From an uncultured Clostridia bacterium (GTDB taxonomy: Bacteria > Bacillota > Clostridia > Christensenellales > Aristaeellaceae): 44,490 nucleotides of DNA. The notes below the pieces were generated by a model. That model was not told where the DNA came from and did not search any database. It saw nothing but the letters and a program-made list of their open reading frames with translations. Position 1 is the stretch's first letter. The number at the start of each line of letters is the position of its first letter. Below are positions 34,153-43,604 of the stretch, piece after piece. Location of the stretch: positions 1-44,490 of the forward strand of contig CALVTQ010000137.1 of NCBI GenBank assembly GCA_944362695.1, in the 5' to 3' direction. Position numbers and translations under genes: made by a program.

Positions 34153-35817
34153 ATGAGAAGGACGTTTGCGGAACACAGGCTGCGCGAGGTCGCGAGCCTC
34201 GACGGCCTCTGGACGATGAAGCCCATGGACGGCAGCGGCAGGGCGTTTGCGGCGATGGTGCCGGGCGTGTGGGAGCGGATTCCGGCGATGGCGGGCTATC
34301 GCGGCGAGGCGGACTACGAGCGAACCGTCACCGTCGGCAAGGGCGGCAACTATCTGCTGCGCATGGGCGCGGTCAGCCACACGGGGCGCGTGTACTGGGA
34401 CGGCGAGCTTGTGGCCGAGCATTACAACGCATACACGGGCTTTGACGTGCTGCTGACTCGTGTACAGAGCGGCGAACACGCGCTGCGCGTGCATGTGGAC
34501 AACCGCTTTACCGAGGAATCGGCGCTGCACATCCCCAACGACTATTACACATACGGCGGCATCACGCGGCCCGTCGAGCTTCAGCGCGTCGGCGCGGCGT
34601 TCGTCTCGCGCATGGCGTTTCATGCGGAGCAGACCGGCGAGGGCGCGTACCGGGCGCATGTGCGCGTGTTCGTTCGCGCGGCGGAGGATGCGAAGGACGT
34701 GCGCGTGACGCTCGAGCTCGCGGGCGCTTCGGCGGAAATCGACGCGGGCGACCTGTTCGCGGGCGGGGAAAAGGCGCTCGATGCCGCGATGGACGTGACC
34801 GGCGTGCGGGCGTGGGATGTGCTCGACGCGCATCTGTACGATCTGCGGGCGGTGCTGTCCGTTTGCGGCGAGGACGTGGACGACCTGATCGACCGCGTGG
34901 GCTTCCGCACGGTCGGGTTTGACAGCGAGCAGCTCATGCTCAACGGCAGGCCGGTGACCGTCAAGGGCTTCAACCGGCACGAGGATCACGGGTTGTTCGG
35001 CTGCGCGCTGCCCGTCGAGGCGATGGCCGACGACTTGCAGCTGATCCTCAATGCCGGCGCGAACGCCGTGCGCACGTGCCACTATCCCAACGATCCGCGC
35101 TTCCTCGACCTGTGCGACGAGCTGGGCGTGCTCGTGTGGGAGGAGCATCACGCGCGCGCGATTCCCACGGAGATCCTGACGACGGAGCGCTTTGCCCGGC
35201 AGGAGGCCGCCTGCAACGAGGAGATGGTCGCCCAGCACGTCAACCACCCGTGCATCTACATCTGGGGCGTGCTCAACGAGTGCGAGAGCGAGACGCAGAC
35301 GGGCCGCGCGATCTACAAGGCGCAGATCGAGCACATGCGCAGGCTCGACCCGACGAGGCCGGTGTCGTTCGCGTCCTGCCGGTTCATGAGCGACATCTGC
35401 ATGGATCTGGTGGACGTCTGTTCGTTCAACATCTATCCGAAATGGTATTTTGACGAGGACGTGGAGCACTATCTGCGCAGGCTGACGGCGTGGATGGACG
35501 AGGTTGGCGCGGCGGGCAAGCCGATCCTGATCACGGAGGTCGGCGCGGGCGGCATCGCGGGGTATCACGACCCGTTCGGGCGCGCGAAGTGGAGCGAGGA
35601 GCGCCAGCGCGACATCCTCACCGAGCAGCTCACGGCGATCCTGTCGCATGCGCGCGTGTCGGGCGTGTACGTCTGGCAGTTCGCGGACGTGCCGGTCGCC
35701 GAGGAATGGGCGATGAACAGGCCCAAGACGCAGAACAACAAGGGCGTCGTCGATCTGTATCGCAGGCCGAAGGAGAGCTATTTTGCGGTGAAGGAAGCGT
35801 TTGAAAAGCGGCGTTGA
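34153..35817 (+). CDS. GH2 beta-glycosidase, possibly a beta-uronidase
   Basis: 554-residue cytoplasmic family 2 enzyme: jelly-roll sugar-binding domain (about 1-170), Ig-like domain (about 170-260) and TIM barrel. Acid/base Glu376 lies in IWGVLNECESE and nucleophile Glu462 in ILITEVGAGG. Length is close to beta-glucuronidases (about 600) and far below LacZ. Near the end NNKG (Asn528-Asn529-Lys530) aligns by position with the N-x-K motif that binds the carboxylate in beta-glucuronidases (NKKG in E. coli GusA). This hints at glucuronide or galacturonide cleavage, but some neutral GH2 enzymes have similar strings, so beta-galactosidase remains possible. Start ATG 34153 has GGGAGG 7 nt upstream. 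Own promoter at 34078; terminator at 35853. Confidence 0.88.
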   Translation: MRRTFAEHRLREVASLDGLWTMKPMDGSGRAFAAMVPGVWERIPAMAGYRGEADYERTVTVGKGGNYLLRMGAVSHTGRVYWDGELVAEHYNAYTGFDVLLTRVQSGEHALRVHVDNRFTEESALHIPNDYYTYGGITRPVELQRVGAAFVSRMAFHAEQTGEGAYRAHVRVFVRAAEDAKDVRVTLELAGASAEIDAGDLFAGGEKALDAAMDVTGVRAWDVLDAHLYDLRAVLSVCGEDVDDLIDRVGFRTVGFDSEQLMLNGRPVTVKGFNRHEDHGLFGCALPVEAMADDLQLILNAGANAVRTCHYPNDPRFLDLCDELGVLVWEEHHARAIPTEILTTERFARQEAACNEEMVAQHVNHPCIYIWGVLNECESETQTGRAIYKAQIEHMRRLDPTRPVSFASCRFMSDICMDLVDVCSFNIYPKWYFDEDVEHYLRRLTAWMDEVGAAGKPILITEVGAGGIAGYHDPFGRAKWSEERQRDILTEQLTAILSHARVSGVYVWQFADVPVAEEWAMNRPKTQNNKGVVDLYRRPKESYFAVKEAFEKRR

Positions 35818-35852
35818 GCGGGCGAAAAAAACTTGATACGGCATACAAAAAA

Positions 35853-35896
35853 CGAATCCAGGCGGCACAGGTGCGTGTCGTCGGGATTCGGTTGTT
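35853..35896 (+). terminator. Terminator after GH2
   Basis: CGAATCC (35853-35859) with GGATTCG (35884-35890), then GTTGTTTTTGG. Confidence 0.82.
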
Positions 35897-35950
35897 TTTG
35901 GGTTATTGGGTAATTGAGTGATTGGGCATTGCGGCTTATGCGGTTTGAAC

Positions 35951-36027
35951 AGTCAAGGACGCTTCGCTGCTTGACTACATTTGTCAACGGCTGCGCCGTT
36001 TTGGGGTTACGCTGGGGCCAGCCCCAG
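35951..36027 (+). repeat. Dispersed palindromic repeat, copy 2
   Basis: Three stems in a row: AGTCAAG/CTTGACT (35951-35957, 35970-35976), AACGGC/GCCGTT (35986-35991, 35995-36000) and CTGGGG/CCCCAG (36012-36017, 36022-36027) inside GGGGT/ACCCC. It shares TGACTACATTT and GGGTTACGCTGGG with the copy at 5721-5775. In the 237-bp gap between GH2 and oppF nothing else was seen. Confidence 0.68.
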
Positions 36028-36054
36028 ACCCCATCCTTTTGGCTTCGCAGAAAT

Positions 36055-37028
36055 TCAAACTATATGGCATGCCACGAAATGCCCATTACCGACATCGCGC
36101 AGCTCGGGCCTCTCCTGGGCGCAGCGCTCGGTCGCATACGGACAGCGTGCGCGGAAGCGGCAGCCGCTGGGCGGGTCGATGGGCGTGGGCACGTCGCCGG
36201 AGAGGTGGATGCGCTCGGCCTTGGCGGCGGCGTCCGGGTCGGGGACGGGCACGGCGCTCATCAGCGCTTTGGTGTAGGGGTGGAGCATGTTGCGATACAG
36301 CTCCTGCACCGGCGCGCGCTCGACCATGCACCCCAGATACATCACGCCGACGGTGTGCGAGATATGGCGCACCATCGACAAATCGTGCGACACGAACAGA
36401 TACGACAGCCCGAGCCGCTCCTGAAGCTCCTCGAGCGTGTTGATGACCTGCGCCTGAATCGACACGTCGAGCGCGGAGATCGGCTCGTCGCAGACGATGA
36501 ACTCGGGGCTGGAGGCGAGCGCTCTGGCGATGCCCACGCGCTGGCGCTGTCCGCCGGAAAACTCGTGCGGGTAGCGCTGCATGTGATCGGGCTTGAGGCC
36601 CACGAGGTCGATCAGCTCGCGCACGCGCTCATTGAGCTCGGCCTTGCTCATGCCGGTCTTGAGCAGCGGCTCGGCGATGATCGAGGCGATCGTCATGCGC
36701 GGGTTCAACGAGGCGTACGGGTCCTGAAAGATCATCTGCATGCGCTTGCGGTAGGGCGCGAGCTGCTTTTCCCTCGTGTGCGCGATGTCCTGCCCGTCAA
36801 AGAGAATCGAGCCCGCCGTCGGCTGATACAGCCGCACGAGGCAGCGGCCCACGGTCGTCTTGCCGCAGCCGGATTCACCGACGAGGCCGAACGTCTCGCC
36901 GCGCCCTATGGTGAAGCTCACGTCGTCCACGGCCTTGAGCCAGCGGCGGTTCTTGGCCAGCAGCGACTTGCCGACCGGGAAATACATCTTCAGCCCGCGC
37001 ACGTCCACGAGCGACTTATTCTCATTGC

Positions 37029-37032
<4 letters not shown>
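36055..37032 (-). CDS. oppF: Oligopeptide ABC transporter ATPase OppF
   Basis: 325-residue ATPase of the oligopeptide/dipeptide importer. Walker [10 protein letters not shown], the signature [15 protein letters not shown], Walker [13 protein letters not shown] and the H-loop [10 protein letters not shown] are intact. The C-terminal oligo_HPY region includes the cysteine cluster [14 protein letters not shown], which holds an iron-sulphur cluster or metal in Opp/Dpp ATPases. The start ATG 37032 overlaps the oppD stop by ATGA; the frame stays open far upstream but only through the oppD gene. GGGAGG is about 10 nt upstream. Last gene of the minus-strand opp operon; the hairpin-rich repeat at 35951-36027 lies downstream. 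Confidence 0.95.
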
Positions 37033-38027
<995 letters not shown>

Positions 38028-38042
38028 GGAGTTCGCCTCCCG

Positions 38043-38957
38043 TCATTTCTTGAGCTTGGGGTCGAGCGCGTCGCGCAGGCCGTCGCCGATGAAGTTCAGC
38101 GAGAACATCGTCAGGCTGATGGCGGCGATGGGGAAGAACATCTGGTGCGGCGCGCTGGTGAGCTTGGGGATGGCGTCGTTGGCCAGCGAGCCCCAGGAGG
38201 CCATCGGCTTCTGTATGCCGATGCCCAGAAACGAGAGGAACGCCTCGGAGAAGATCGCGCTGGGGATCAGGAACATGACGGAGACGATGATCGGCCCCAT
38301 CGCATTGGGCAAAAGATGGCGCACGAGGATCTCGAAATCCGACGCCCCGGCCAGCTTGCCCGCGAGCGCGTATTCCTGATGCTTGAGGGTGACGACCTGC
38401 GAGCGCGTGATGCGCGCCGTGCCGACCCACGAGGACAGGCAAAGCGCGATGAGAATCGACTGGATGTTGCGGCCGAGCACCATCATCAGCAGGATCGTAT
38501 ACAAAAGCGAGGGCAGGGCGATGAGGATATCGACGATGCGCATCATGACATTGTCTACGATGCCGCCGAAGTAGCCCGCGATGCCGCCGTAGAGCACGCC
38601 GATGACCATGTTGACGGCGGCGGCGACGATGCCGATGGACAGGCTGATGCGCGCGCCGTAGAGCACGCGGACATACAGGTCGCGGCCCAGTGCGTCCGTG
38701 CCGAACCAGTGGGCGGCGCTGGGGGCCTCGTTGACGTGAAAGAAGTCCGCGTCCTCGTAGCCGTAGGGGCAGAGCATCGGGCCGAATATGGCGAACAGCG
38801 CCACGATGGCGATGACGATCAGGCCGAATATCGCCAGCTTGTCGCGCTTGAAGCGCCGCCACGCGTCCTGCCAATAGGAGACGGACGGGCGCGAGATCTC
38901 GTCGGCGGAGAGGGCGGACGGGTCGAGGCGCGCATAGCGGTTGTCTGTGTTTTGCAT
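38043..38957 (-). CDS. oppC: Oligopeptide ABC transporter permease OppC
   Basis: 304-residue permease with the N-terminal OppC helix (FKRDKLAIFGLIVIAIVALFA) followed by HWFGTDALGRDLYVRVLYGARISL, the hallmark block of OppC/DppC proteins. Then come five helices and the EAA-type loop around AGASDFEILVRHLLPNAMGPI. The C-terminus is NFIGDGLRDALDPKLKK. Start ATG 38957 has GGAGG 7 nt upstream. Confidence 0.95.
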   Translation of the reverse strand: MQNTDNRYARLDPSALSADEISRPSVSYWQDAWRRFKRDKLAIFGLIVIAIVALFAIFGPMLCPYGYEDADFFHVNEAPSAAHWFGTDALGRDLYVRVLYGARISLSIGIVAAAVNMVIGVLYGGIAGYFGGIVDNVMMRIVDILIALPSLLYTILLMMVLGRNIQSILIALCLSSWVGTARITRSQVVTLKHQEYALAGKLAGASDFEILVRHLLPNAMGPIIVSVMFLIPSAIFSEAFLSFLGIGIQKPMASWGSLANDAIPKLTSAPHQMFFPIAAISLTMFSLNFIGDGLRDALDPKLKK

Positions 38958-38970
38958 GGTGCTGCCTCCT

Positions 38971-39894
38971 TTACTCGTCCATCTTGACGCGCGGGTCGAT
39001 GATGCCGTAGGCGACGTCCACGATCAGGTTGCACGTGACGACGAATATGCCCAGGAAGATCGTGACGCCCATGATGATGTTGTAATCGCGGGCGGTGATC
39101 GAGTCGACGAAATACTTGCCCAGACCCGGTATCGCGAACAGGCGCTCGACGATGAACGAGCCGGTCAGAAGATTCGCGATCAGCGTGCCCAGATACGTGA
39201 CCACCGGCAGAATCGCGTTGCGCAGGCCGTGCTTGCAGATGACGAAAAATTCGCTGACGCCCTTGGCGCGCGCCGTGCGGATGTAGTCCTGCTGCATGAC
39301 CTCGAGCATGGAGCTGCGGGTCATGCGGGCGATGTAGGCGATGGGCGAAAAGGACAGGCACGTGACGGGCAGGATGTAGTGCCTCCACGTGGACAGGCCG
39401 TATGTCGGCAGCCACTTGAGCACGCCCGCGAACAGATACAAAAGCAGCACCGAGATCACGAACAGCGGCACGCACACGCCGATGGTCGCCGTGACCATGG
39501 CGATGCCGTCAAAGAGACTGCCGCGCTTGACCGCCGAGACGATGCCCAGCGCCACGCCGATGAGCAGCGAGACCACGACGGCCAGCGCGCCGATCCTCGC
39601 GGAGACGGGGAAGCCGCGCCCGACGAGGTCGTTGACCTGCACGGTGGTGTTCTTATAGGAGATGCCGAGGTCGCCGTGCAGGATGTTGCTCATGTAGCGG
39701 ATGTACTGCTCGTGCAGGGGAAGATCGAGGCCGTATTTTTCGTTGAGGCGCTGCATGACCTCCGGCGGGACGCCCTGCTCGCCCTTCGAGAACGGGCTGC
39801 CGGGGACGGCGTGCATGAGGAAGAAGCAGCACGTGATCAGAATCACGATGGTCACAAGACCCGAAATCACGCGCTTGAATATGTATTTGCCCAT
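38971..39894 (-). CDS. oppB: Oligopeptide ABC transporter permease OppB
   Basis: 307-residue permease of the OppB/DppB type: N-terminal MGKYIFKRVISGLVTIVILI, the extracellular domain with YGLDLPLHEQYIRYM and GDLGISYKNTT, then five helices with the EAA loop ARAKGVSEFFVICKHGLRNAI and FAIPGLGKYFVDSI. The start is ATG 39894, as MGKYIFKR is the family N-terminus; AGGGGG lies 7-8 nt upstream. An upstream ATG at 39948 lacks support. 13 bp separate it from oppC. Confidence 0.95.
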   Translation of the reverse strand: MGKYIFKRVISGLVTIVILITCCFFLMHAVPGSPFSKGEQGVPPEVMQRLNEKYGLDLPLHEQYIRYMSNILHGDLGISYKNTTVQVNDLVGRGFPVSARIGALAVVVSLLIGVALGIVSAVKRGSLFDGIAMVTATIGVCVPLFVISVLLLYLFAGVLKWLPTYGLSTWRHYILPVTCLSFSPIAYIARMTRSSMLEVMQQDYIRTARAKGVSEFFVICKHGLRNAILPVVTYLGTLIANLLTGSFIVERLFAIPGLGKYFVDSITARDYNIIMGVTIFLGIFVVTCNLIVDVAYGIIDPRVKMDE

Positions 39895-39994
39895 CGGGGT
39901 ACCCCCTTTGATTCGTGTTAAACAGGAGAGCGGCGCGAAGCGATCCATGACAGTTCACAGCAACGGCGGCGCCAAGTGCAAGCCCGATCCCCCG

Positions 39995-40192
39995 TCACTC
40001 CTTCGCGGAAAACCCAACGTCGATGTCAGGCGGCGCGTCCGTCGCGGCGGGAGGCGCGTCAAGGCCGTACTTTTGCGCGAGGCCGCCGGGCGCATCGCCC
40101 TTGTCCGCGTCTTGCAGCCTCCATGCACAAAATATGCAGACGGCCAAAGCGAGCAGCACGGCGGCGAAAATCGCAAAGCGCCTTTTTGTCAT
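39995..40192 (-). CDS. Small membrane-anchored protein ahead of oppB
   Basis: 65 residues: basic MTKRR, one hydrophobic helix (about 6-24), then a polar Ala/Asp/Pro-rich tail of ~40 residues. No recognised family. The ribosome site AGAGAAG is weak. It lies between the opp promoter (40306-40334) and oppB, 100 bp before oppB, so it would be the first gene of the transcript. It might be a real small membrane protein or only a chance ORF in a leader; competing frames over the same stretch have no better features. Confidence 0.45.
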   Translation of the reverse strand: MTKRRFAIFAAVLLALAVCIFCAWRLQDADKGDAPGGLAQKYGLDAPPAATDAPPDIDVGFSAKE

Positions 40193-40238
40193 GCGTCAAC
40201 TTCTCTGTCAATATAAAAATACAGCGGCGCGCGCAGCT

Positions 40239-40255
40239 TTCCATATTATATGGAA
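40239..40255. promoter_or_regulatory. Perfect 17-bp palindrome in the opp control region
   Basis: TTCCATATTATATGGAA, arms of 8 around one base, in the leader of the minus-strand opp transcript. Candidate operator. Confidence 0.6.
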
Positions 40256-40305
40256 GATACAGCTTCGCAGGCCGCCCGTCCGGCAAGGAATTGCTGACCC
40301 TTTCA

Positions 40306-40334
40306 TTATAAGACGCCGTGCGGGAAAATTCAAC
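40306..40334 (-). promoter_or_regulatory. Promoter of the minus-strand opp operon
   Basis: Minus TTGAAT (40329-40334), 17 nt, TATAAT (40306-40311). The -35 box lies inside the palindrome at 40326-40343. Confidence 0.75.
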
Positions 40335-40343
40335 TGAATTTTG
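40326..40343. promoter_or_regulatory. Palindrome over the opp -35 box, candidate operator
   Basis: AAAATTCAACTGAATTTT: perfect 8-bp arms with a 2-bp centre, covering the -35 of the opp operon. A repressor here would block the promoter. Confidence 0.6.
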
Positions 40344-40426
40344 CGTAAAAGCATGGACTTCCGCATGAAAATTGAATGAAAATGTGTTGTTATATTCAAA
40401 AATGCGCGTGGAATGGGGCCAAACGC

Positions 40427-40455
40427 TTGACAAATTCCGGTGTGTTTGCTATCCT
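40427..40455 (+). promoter_or_regulatory. Promoter of oppA
   Basis: TTGACA (40427-40432), 17 nt, TATCCT (40450-40455). Perfect -35, moderate -10; leader of about 78 nt to the start codon. Confidence 0.75.
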
Positions 40456-40539
40456 TGATTCACATTCGGCGCAAAAACGAACGTCGCGTATGTTTCGGGC
40501 CGAACGAGTAAGAGAATGTAAACAGGAGGGACAATGTTC

Positions 40540-42147
40540 ATGAAGAAATTGCTGACGATTGCCCTTGCCGTGCTGCTGCTGGTGAGCGCGTGCGCGCTGG
40601 CTGCGGCCGAGGCGAAGATCACCTTCCAGATGGGCGAGGAGCCGCAGAGCATGGACCCCACGCTCAACGACTACTCCTCCGGCTCGTATGCGCTGCAGAG
40701 CCTGTTCCGCGGCCTGTATAAGTATGCGCCGGACGGCAGCCTCGTGCCCGCGATGGCCGAGAGCTACACCGTGAGCGTGGACGGCCTGACCTACACCTTC
40801 AAGCTGCGCGAGGGCCTCAAGTGGAGCGACGGCTCCCCGCTGACCGCGCACGACTTCGAGTACAGCTGGAAGCGCGTGCTCGACCCGGAGGTCGGCTCCG
40901 AGACGGCCTACACGCTCTACGGCATCATCAAGGATGGCCGCGAGTGCTTCGTGGATAAGACCGTCGCCGTGGATGATCTGCCGATCAAGGCGCTGGACGA
41001 CCTGACGCTGGAGGTCACGCTGACCACCCCGGCGAGCTACTTCATCACGCTGACCGCGACGACCGCGTTCATGCCGGTGAAGAAGGAAGTCGTCGAGCAG
41101 TACGGCAACGACTGGGTGACCAAGCCGGAGACCTACGTGTGCAACGGCCCGTTCATGGTCGCCGAGATGAAGAAGGACGAGAGCTACACCTTCGTCAAGA
41201 ACCCGAACTACTACTGCGCCGACGATGTGAAGATCGACACCGTGCAGTATATCTTCATCAACGCGGGCGAGACCGCGCGCATGGCGTTTGACAACGGCGA
41301 GATCGACATCGTGACCAGCCTCAACGCCGACGCGCTGGCCGCCTACAAGGACACCCCGCAGCTGATGGCGAGCAAGCGCATCGGCTATCGCTACTACGAG
41401 TTCAACTGCGAGAAGGAGCCGTTCAACGATCCGCGCGTTCGCCGCGCGCTGACGCTGGCGCTCAACCGCGAGATTCTGGTCAACGCCATCATTCAGGACC
41501 CGACGCTCCAGCCCCTGTACGGCTGGGTGCCCTACGGCATCAAGGACGTGCTCGAGCCGGCGAAGGATTGGCGCGATGTGAAGGGCAACGCCTTTGAGGA
41601 GAACATCGAGGAGGCGCAGAAGCTGCTGGCCGAGGCGGGCTTCCCGAACGGCGAGGGCTTCCCGACCTTCTCCATCAAGTACACCCCGAGCACCGAGATT
41701 GAGAACGTGGCGCAGGCTATGAGCCAGATGTGGAAGCAGGCGCTGGGCATCAACTGCGAGGTCATGGCCGTCGAGGGCGGCGTGTACTGGGCGGATGACA
41801 CCGGCACGCGCGATGCGGGCGACTTCGAGATCGCCTACATGGGCTACACGCTGGATTACCCGGAGCCCAGCGCCGCCTACAACATCCTGGAGAACGCCGA
41901 GGGCAACGCCTGCACGCGCTGGGATTGCCCGGAGTTCGTGGAGCTGTGCAGCAGCATGCGCGCCGCGATGCCGGATGAGGACCGCGAGGCGCTCTATGAG
42001 CAGGCCGAGGCCATGCTCGCGCAGGAGTGCCCGGTCATCCCGATCTACAACTACGCCTCCGCCGCGCTGGTGAACACCCGCGTTCAGGGCTTCACCCGCA
42101 ACAGCAACGGCCACCCGAACTTTGAGTACTGCACCATCGTGGAGTAA
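40540..42147 (+). CDS. oppA: Oligopeptide-binding lipoprotein OppA
   Basis: 535-residue extracellular binding protein of the SBP family 5. The signal sequence ends in VSAC (residues 15-18), a usable lipobox. The mature start GEEPQSMDPTLNDYSSG and the family-5 blocks FKLREGLKWSDGSPLTAHDFEYSWKR and NCEKEPFNDPRVRRALTLALNRE are present. ATG 40540 is preferred (9 nt after GGAGGG) over ATG 40534 (3 nt). It is divergent from the oppBCDF operon and has its own promoter and terminator, so the binding protein can be made in excess. Oligopeptides are the expected ligands; related proteins also carry other peptides or muropeptides. Confidence 0.95.
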   Translation: MKKLLTIALAVLLLVSACALAAAEAKITFQMGEEPQSMDPTLNDYSSGSYALQSLFRGLYKYAPDGSLVPAMAESYTVSVDGLTYTFKLREGLKWSDGSPLTAHDFEYSWKRVLDPEVGSETAYTLYGIIKDGRECFVDKTVAVDDLPIKALDDLTLEVTLTTPASYFITLTATTAFMPVKKEVVEQYGNDWVTKPETYVCNGPFMVAEMKKDESYTFVKNPNYYCADDVKIDTVQYIFINAGETARMAFDNGEIDIVTSLNADALAAYKDTPQLMASKRIGYRYYEFNCEKEPFNDPRVRRALTLALNREILVNAIIQDPTLQPLYGWVPYGIKDVLEPAKDWRDVKGNAFEENIEEAQKLLAEAGFPNGEGFPTFSIKYTPSTEIENVAQAMSQMWKQALGINCEVMAVEGGVYWADDTGTRDAGDFEIAYMGYTLDYPEPSAAYNILENAEGNACTRWDCPEFVELCSSMRAAMPDEDREALYEQAEAMLAQECPVIPIYNYASAALVNTRVQGFTRNSNGHPNFEYCTIVE

Positions 42148-42160
42148 TTCATAAGCAAAG

Positions 42161-42188
42161 CCGCCTTCCCGAGGGAGGGCGGTTTTTT
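42161..42188 (+). terminator. Terminator after oppA
   Basis: CCGCCTTCCC (42161-42170), GA, GGGAGGGCGG (42173-42182), then TTTTTT. It is also the spacer to the convergent MATE gene. Confidence 0.93.
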
Positions 42189-42201
42189 GCGCGCCTTTGG
42201 A

Positions 42202-43555
42202 TCAGTCGCCGAGGGCTTTCCATGCGCCGCGCAGGAAGAGCAGCGCGATCACCGCCGTGAGCAGCATGGAGACCGGGCCGGACCAGAGCAGGCCGTCAAG
42301 CCCGAAGCGCGCGCCCATCAGGAACATGCTGGGCAGGACGATCACGATCTGGCGGATGAACGTGAGCGCCGCCGCCGCGACGGGCCGCCCCATGGATTGC
42401 AGGAAGGGGCTCGCCGTCATCTGGAAGACGTCGATGAGGATGAGCATCAGGTAGATCCGCAGGCATTTGGACGCGAAATCGAGATAGAGCGGGTCGTCCT
42501 CGCCGAAGAGACGCACGATGCTCAGTGGCACGAGCTGGAACCAGAGCGTGGCCAGAAGCATGAAAAACGCGGAGGCCAGCAGCACCGCCCTGTATGCCGC
42601 TTTGACGCGATGAGGACGCCCGCTGCCGTAGTTGTAGCCGATGATCGGCTGGCTGCCGCCGGACAGGCCGAGCACGAAGCACTGCATGACCACGAACACC
42701 TTGATGGCGATGCCCATGCAGGTCATGGGGATTTCCGCGCCGTAGACGCTCTGCGCGCCGTAACGGACGAAGAGGTTGTTCTGCGTGCCGGAGACGATGA
42801 CCGTCGTGAACTGGCTCATGAAGCTGGAAAGCCCGCCCCTGGCGACGGCGGGGATCAGCGCGGCGCAGCCCGCAAAGCTGTCGCGTCCGAGCCTGACGCT
42901 GCGGCAGCGGCAAAGCGCGAAGACGTTGACCGCAGCCGTCGCCATTTGGCCGAGGATGGTCGCCAGCGCCGCGCCGCGCACGCCCATGCCCAGCGCGAAA
43001 ATGGCGAGCGGGTCGCCGATCATGTTCACCGCGAAGCCCGCGAGCATGCCGGTCATCGCCATGCCGGGCTGTCCGTCCGCGCGCACCAGCGACGTCGAGC
43101 CGATGGCGAACACGTTCCAGAGCATGCCGGCCGCGATGATGCCGCCGTATTCCGTCGCGTAGGACAGCGTCAGCTCCGTCGCGCCGAAGAGCAGGCACAG
43201 CGGCTCCATGAACAGAAGATACGCAAGCGCGAGGATGACGCCCGCCCCGACCAGCGCCGAAATGGACGCCGCCATGGCGCGCGATACCTTCTCCCGCTCG
43301 CCCGCGCCCCATGTGGATGCTGATGAAATTCGCCCCGCCTTCGCCGATCATCAGACCGATCGCCAGCGCCGCCTGCGTCAGCGGGAAGATGACGTTCGTC
43401 GCGCCGTTGGCCAGATAGCCCACGCCCATGCCGATGAAAATCTGGTCGACCATGTTGTAGACCGCTGTGATGACCAGAGAGATGATGCCGGGCACGGAAT
43501 ACGTCAGCAGCAGCCTGCCGATTCGCTCCGTTCCCAAACGCTGTTCCACATTCAT
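42202..43555 (-). pseudogene. MATE-family efflux protein, broken by a +1 frameshift
   Basis: Cation-coupled multidrug exporter (MATE) of about 450 residues, 12 helices expected. Reading starts at ATG 43555 (MNVEQRLGTERIGRLLLTYSVPG split by helices, VYNMVDQIFIGMGVGYLANGATNV) and is clear to FISIHMG. It then continues in another frame from about 43300 (AMAASISALVGAG and onward) to the stop at 42202. The switch lies at a run of four C on plus (43307-43310, GGGG in the gene); removing one base gives MGAGERE, in line with the family. The distance start to stop is 1354 nt, one more than a multiple of three. It may be a true frameshift, a phase-variable tract or a sequencing error. The gene is otherwise well preserved, which favours error or recent loss. 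Divergent from a TetR-type regulator. Confidence 0.88.
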
Positions 43556-43604
43556 ACGATACCTCCGTTGATTTTTGCGTTTGCGTGTGATATGATCGCT
43601 GCAT

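Noticed and set aside
36003..36034. Hairpin downstream of oppF as the opp terminator
   Set aside because: It belongs to the dispersed repeat and is not followed by a T run on the minus strand; termination there is possible but not supported.
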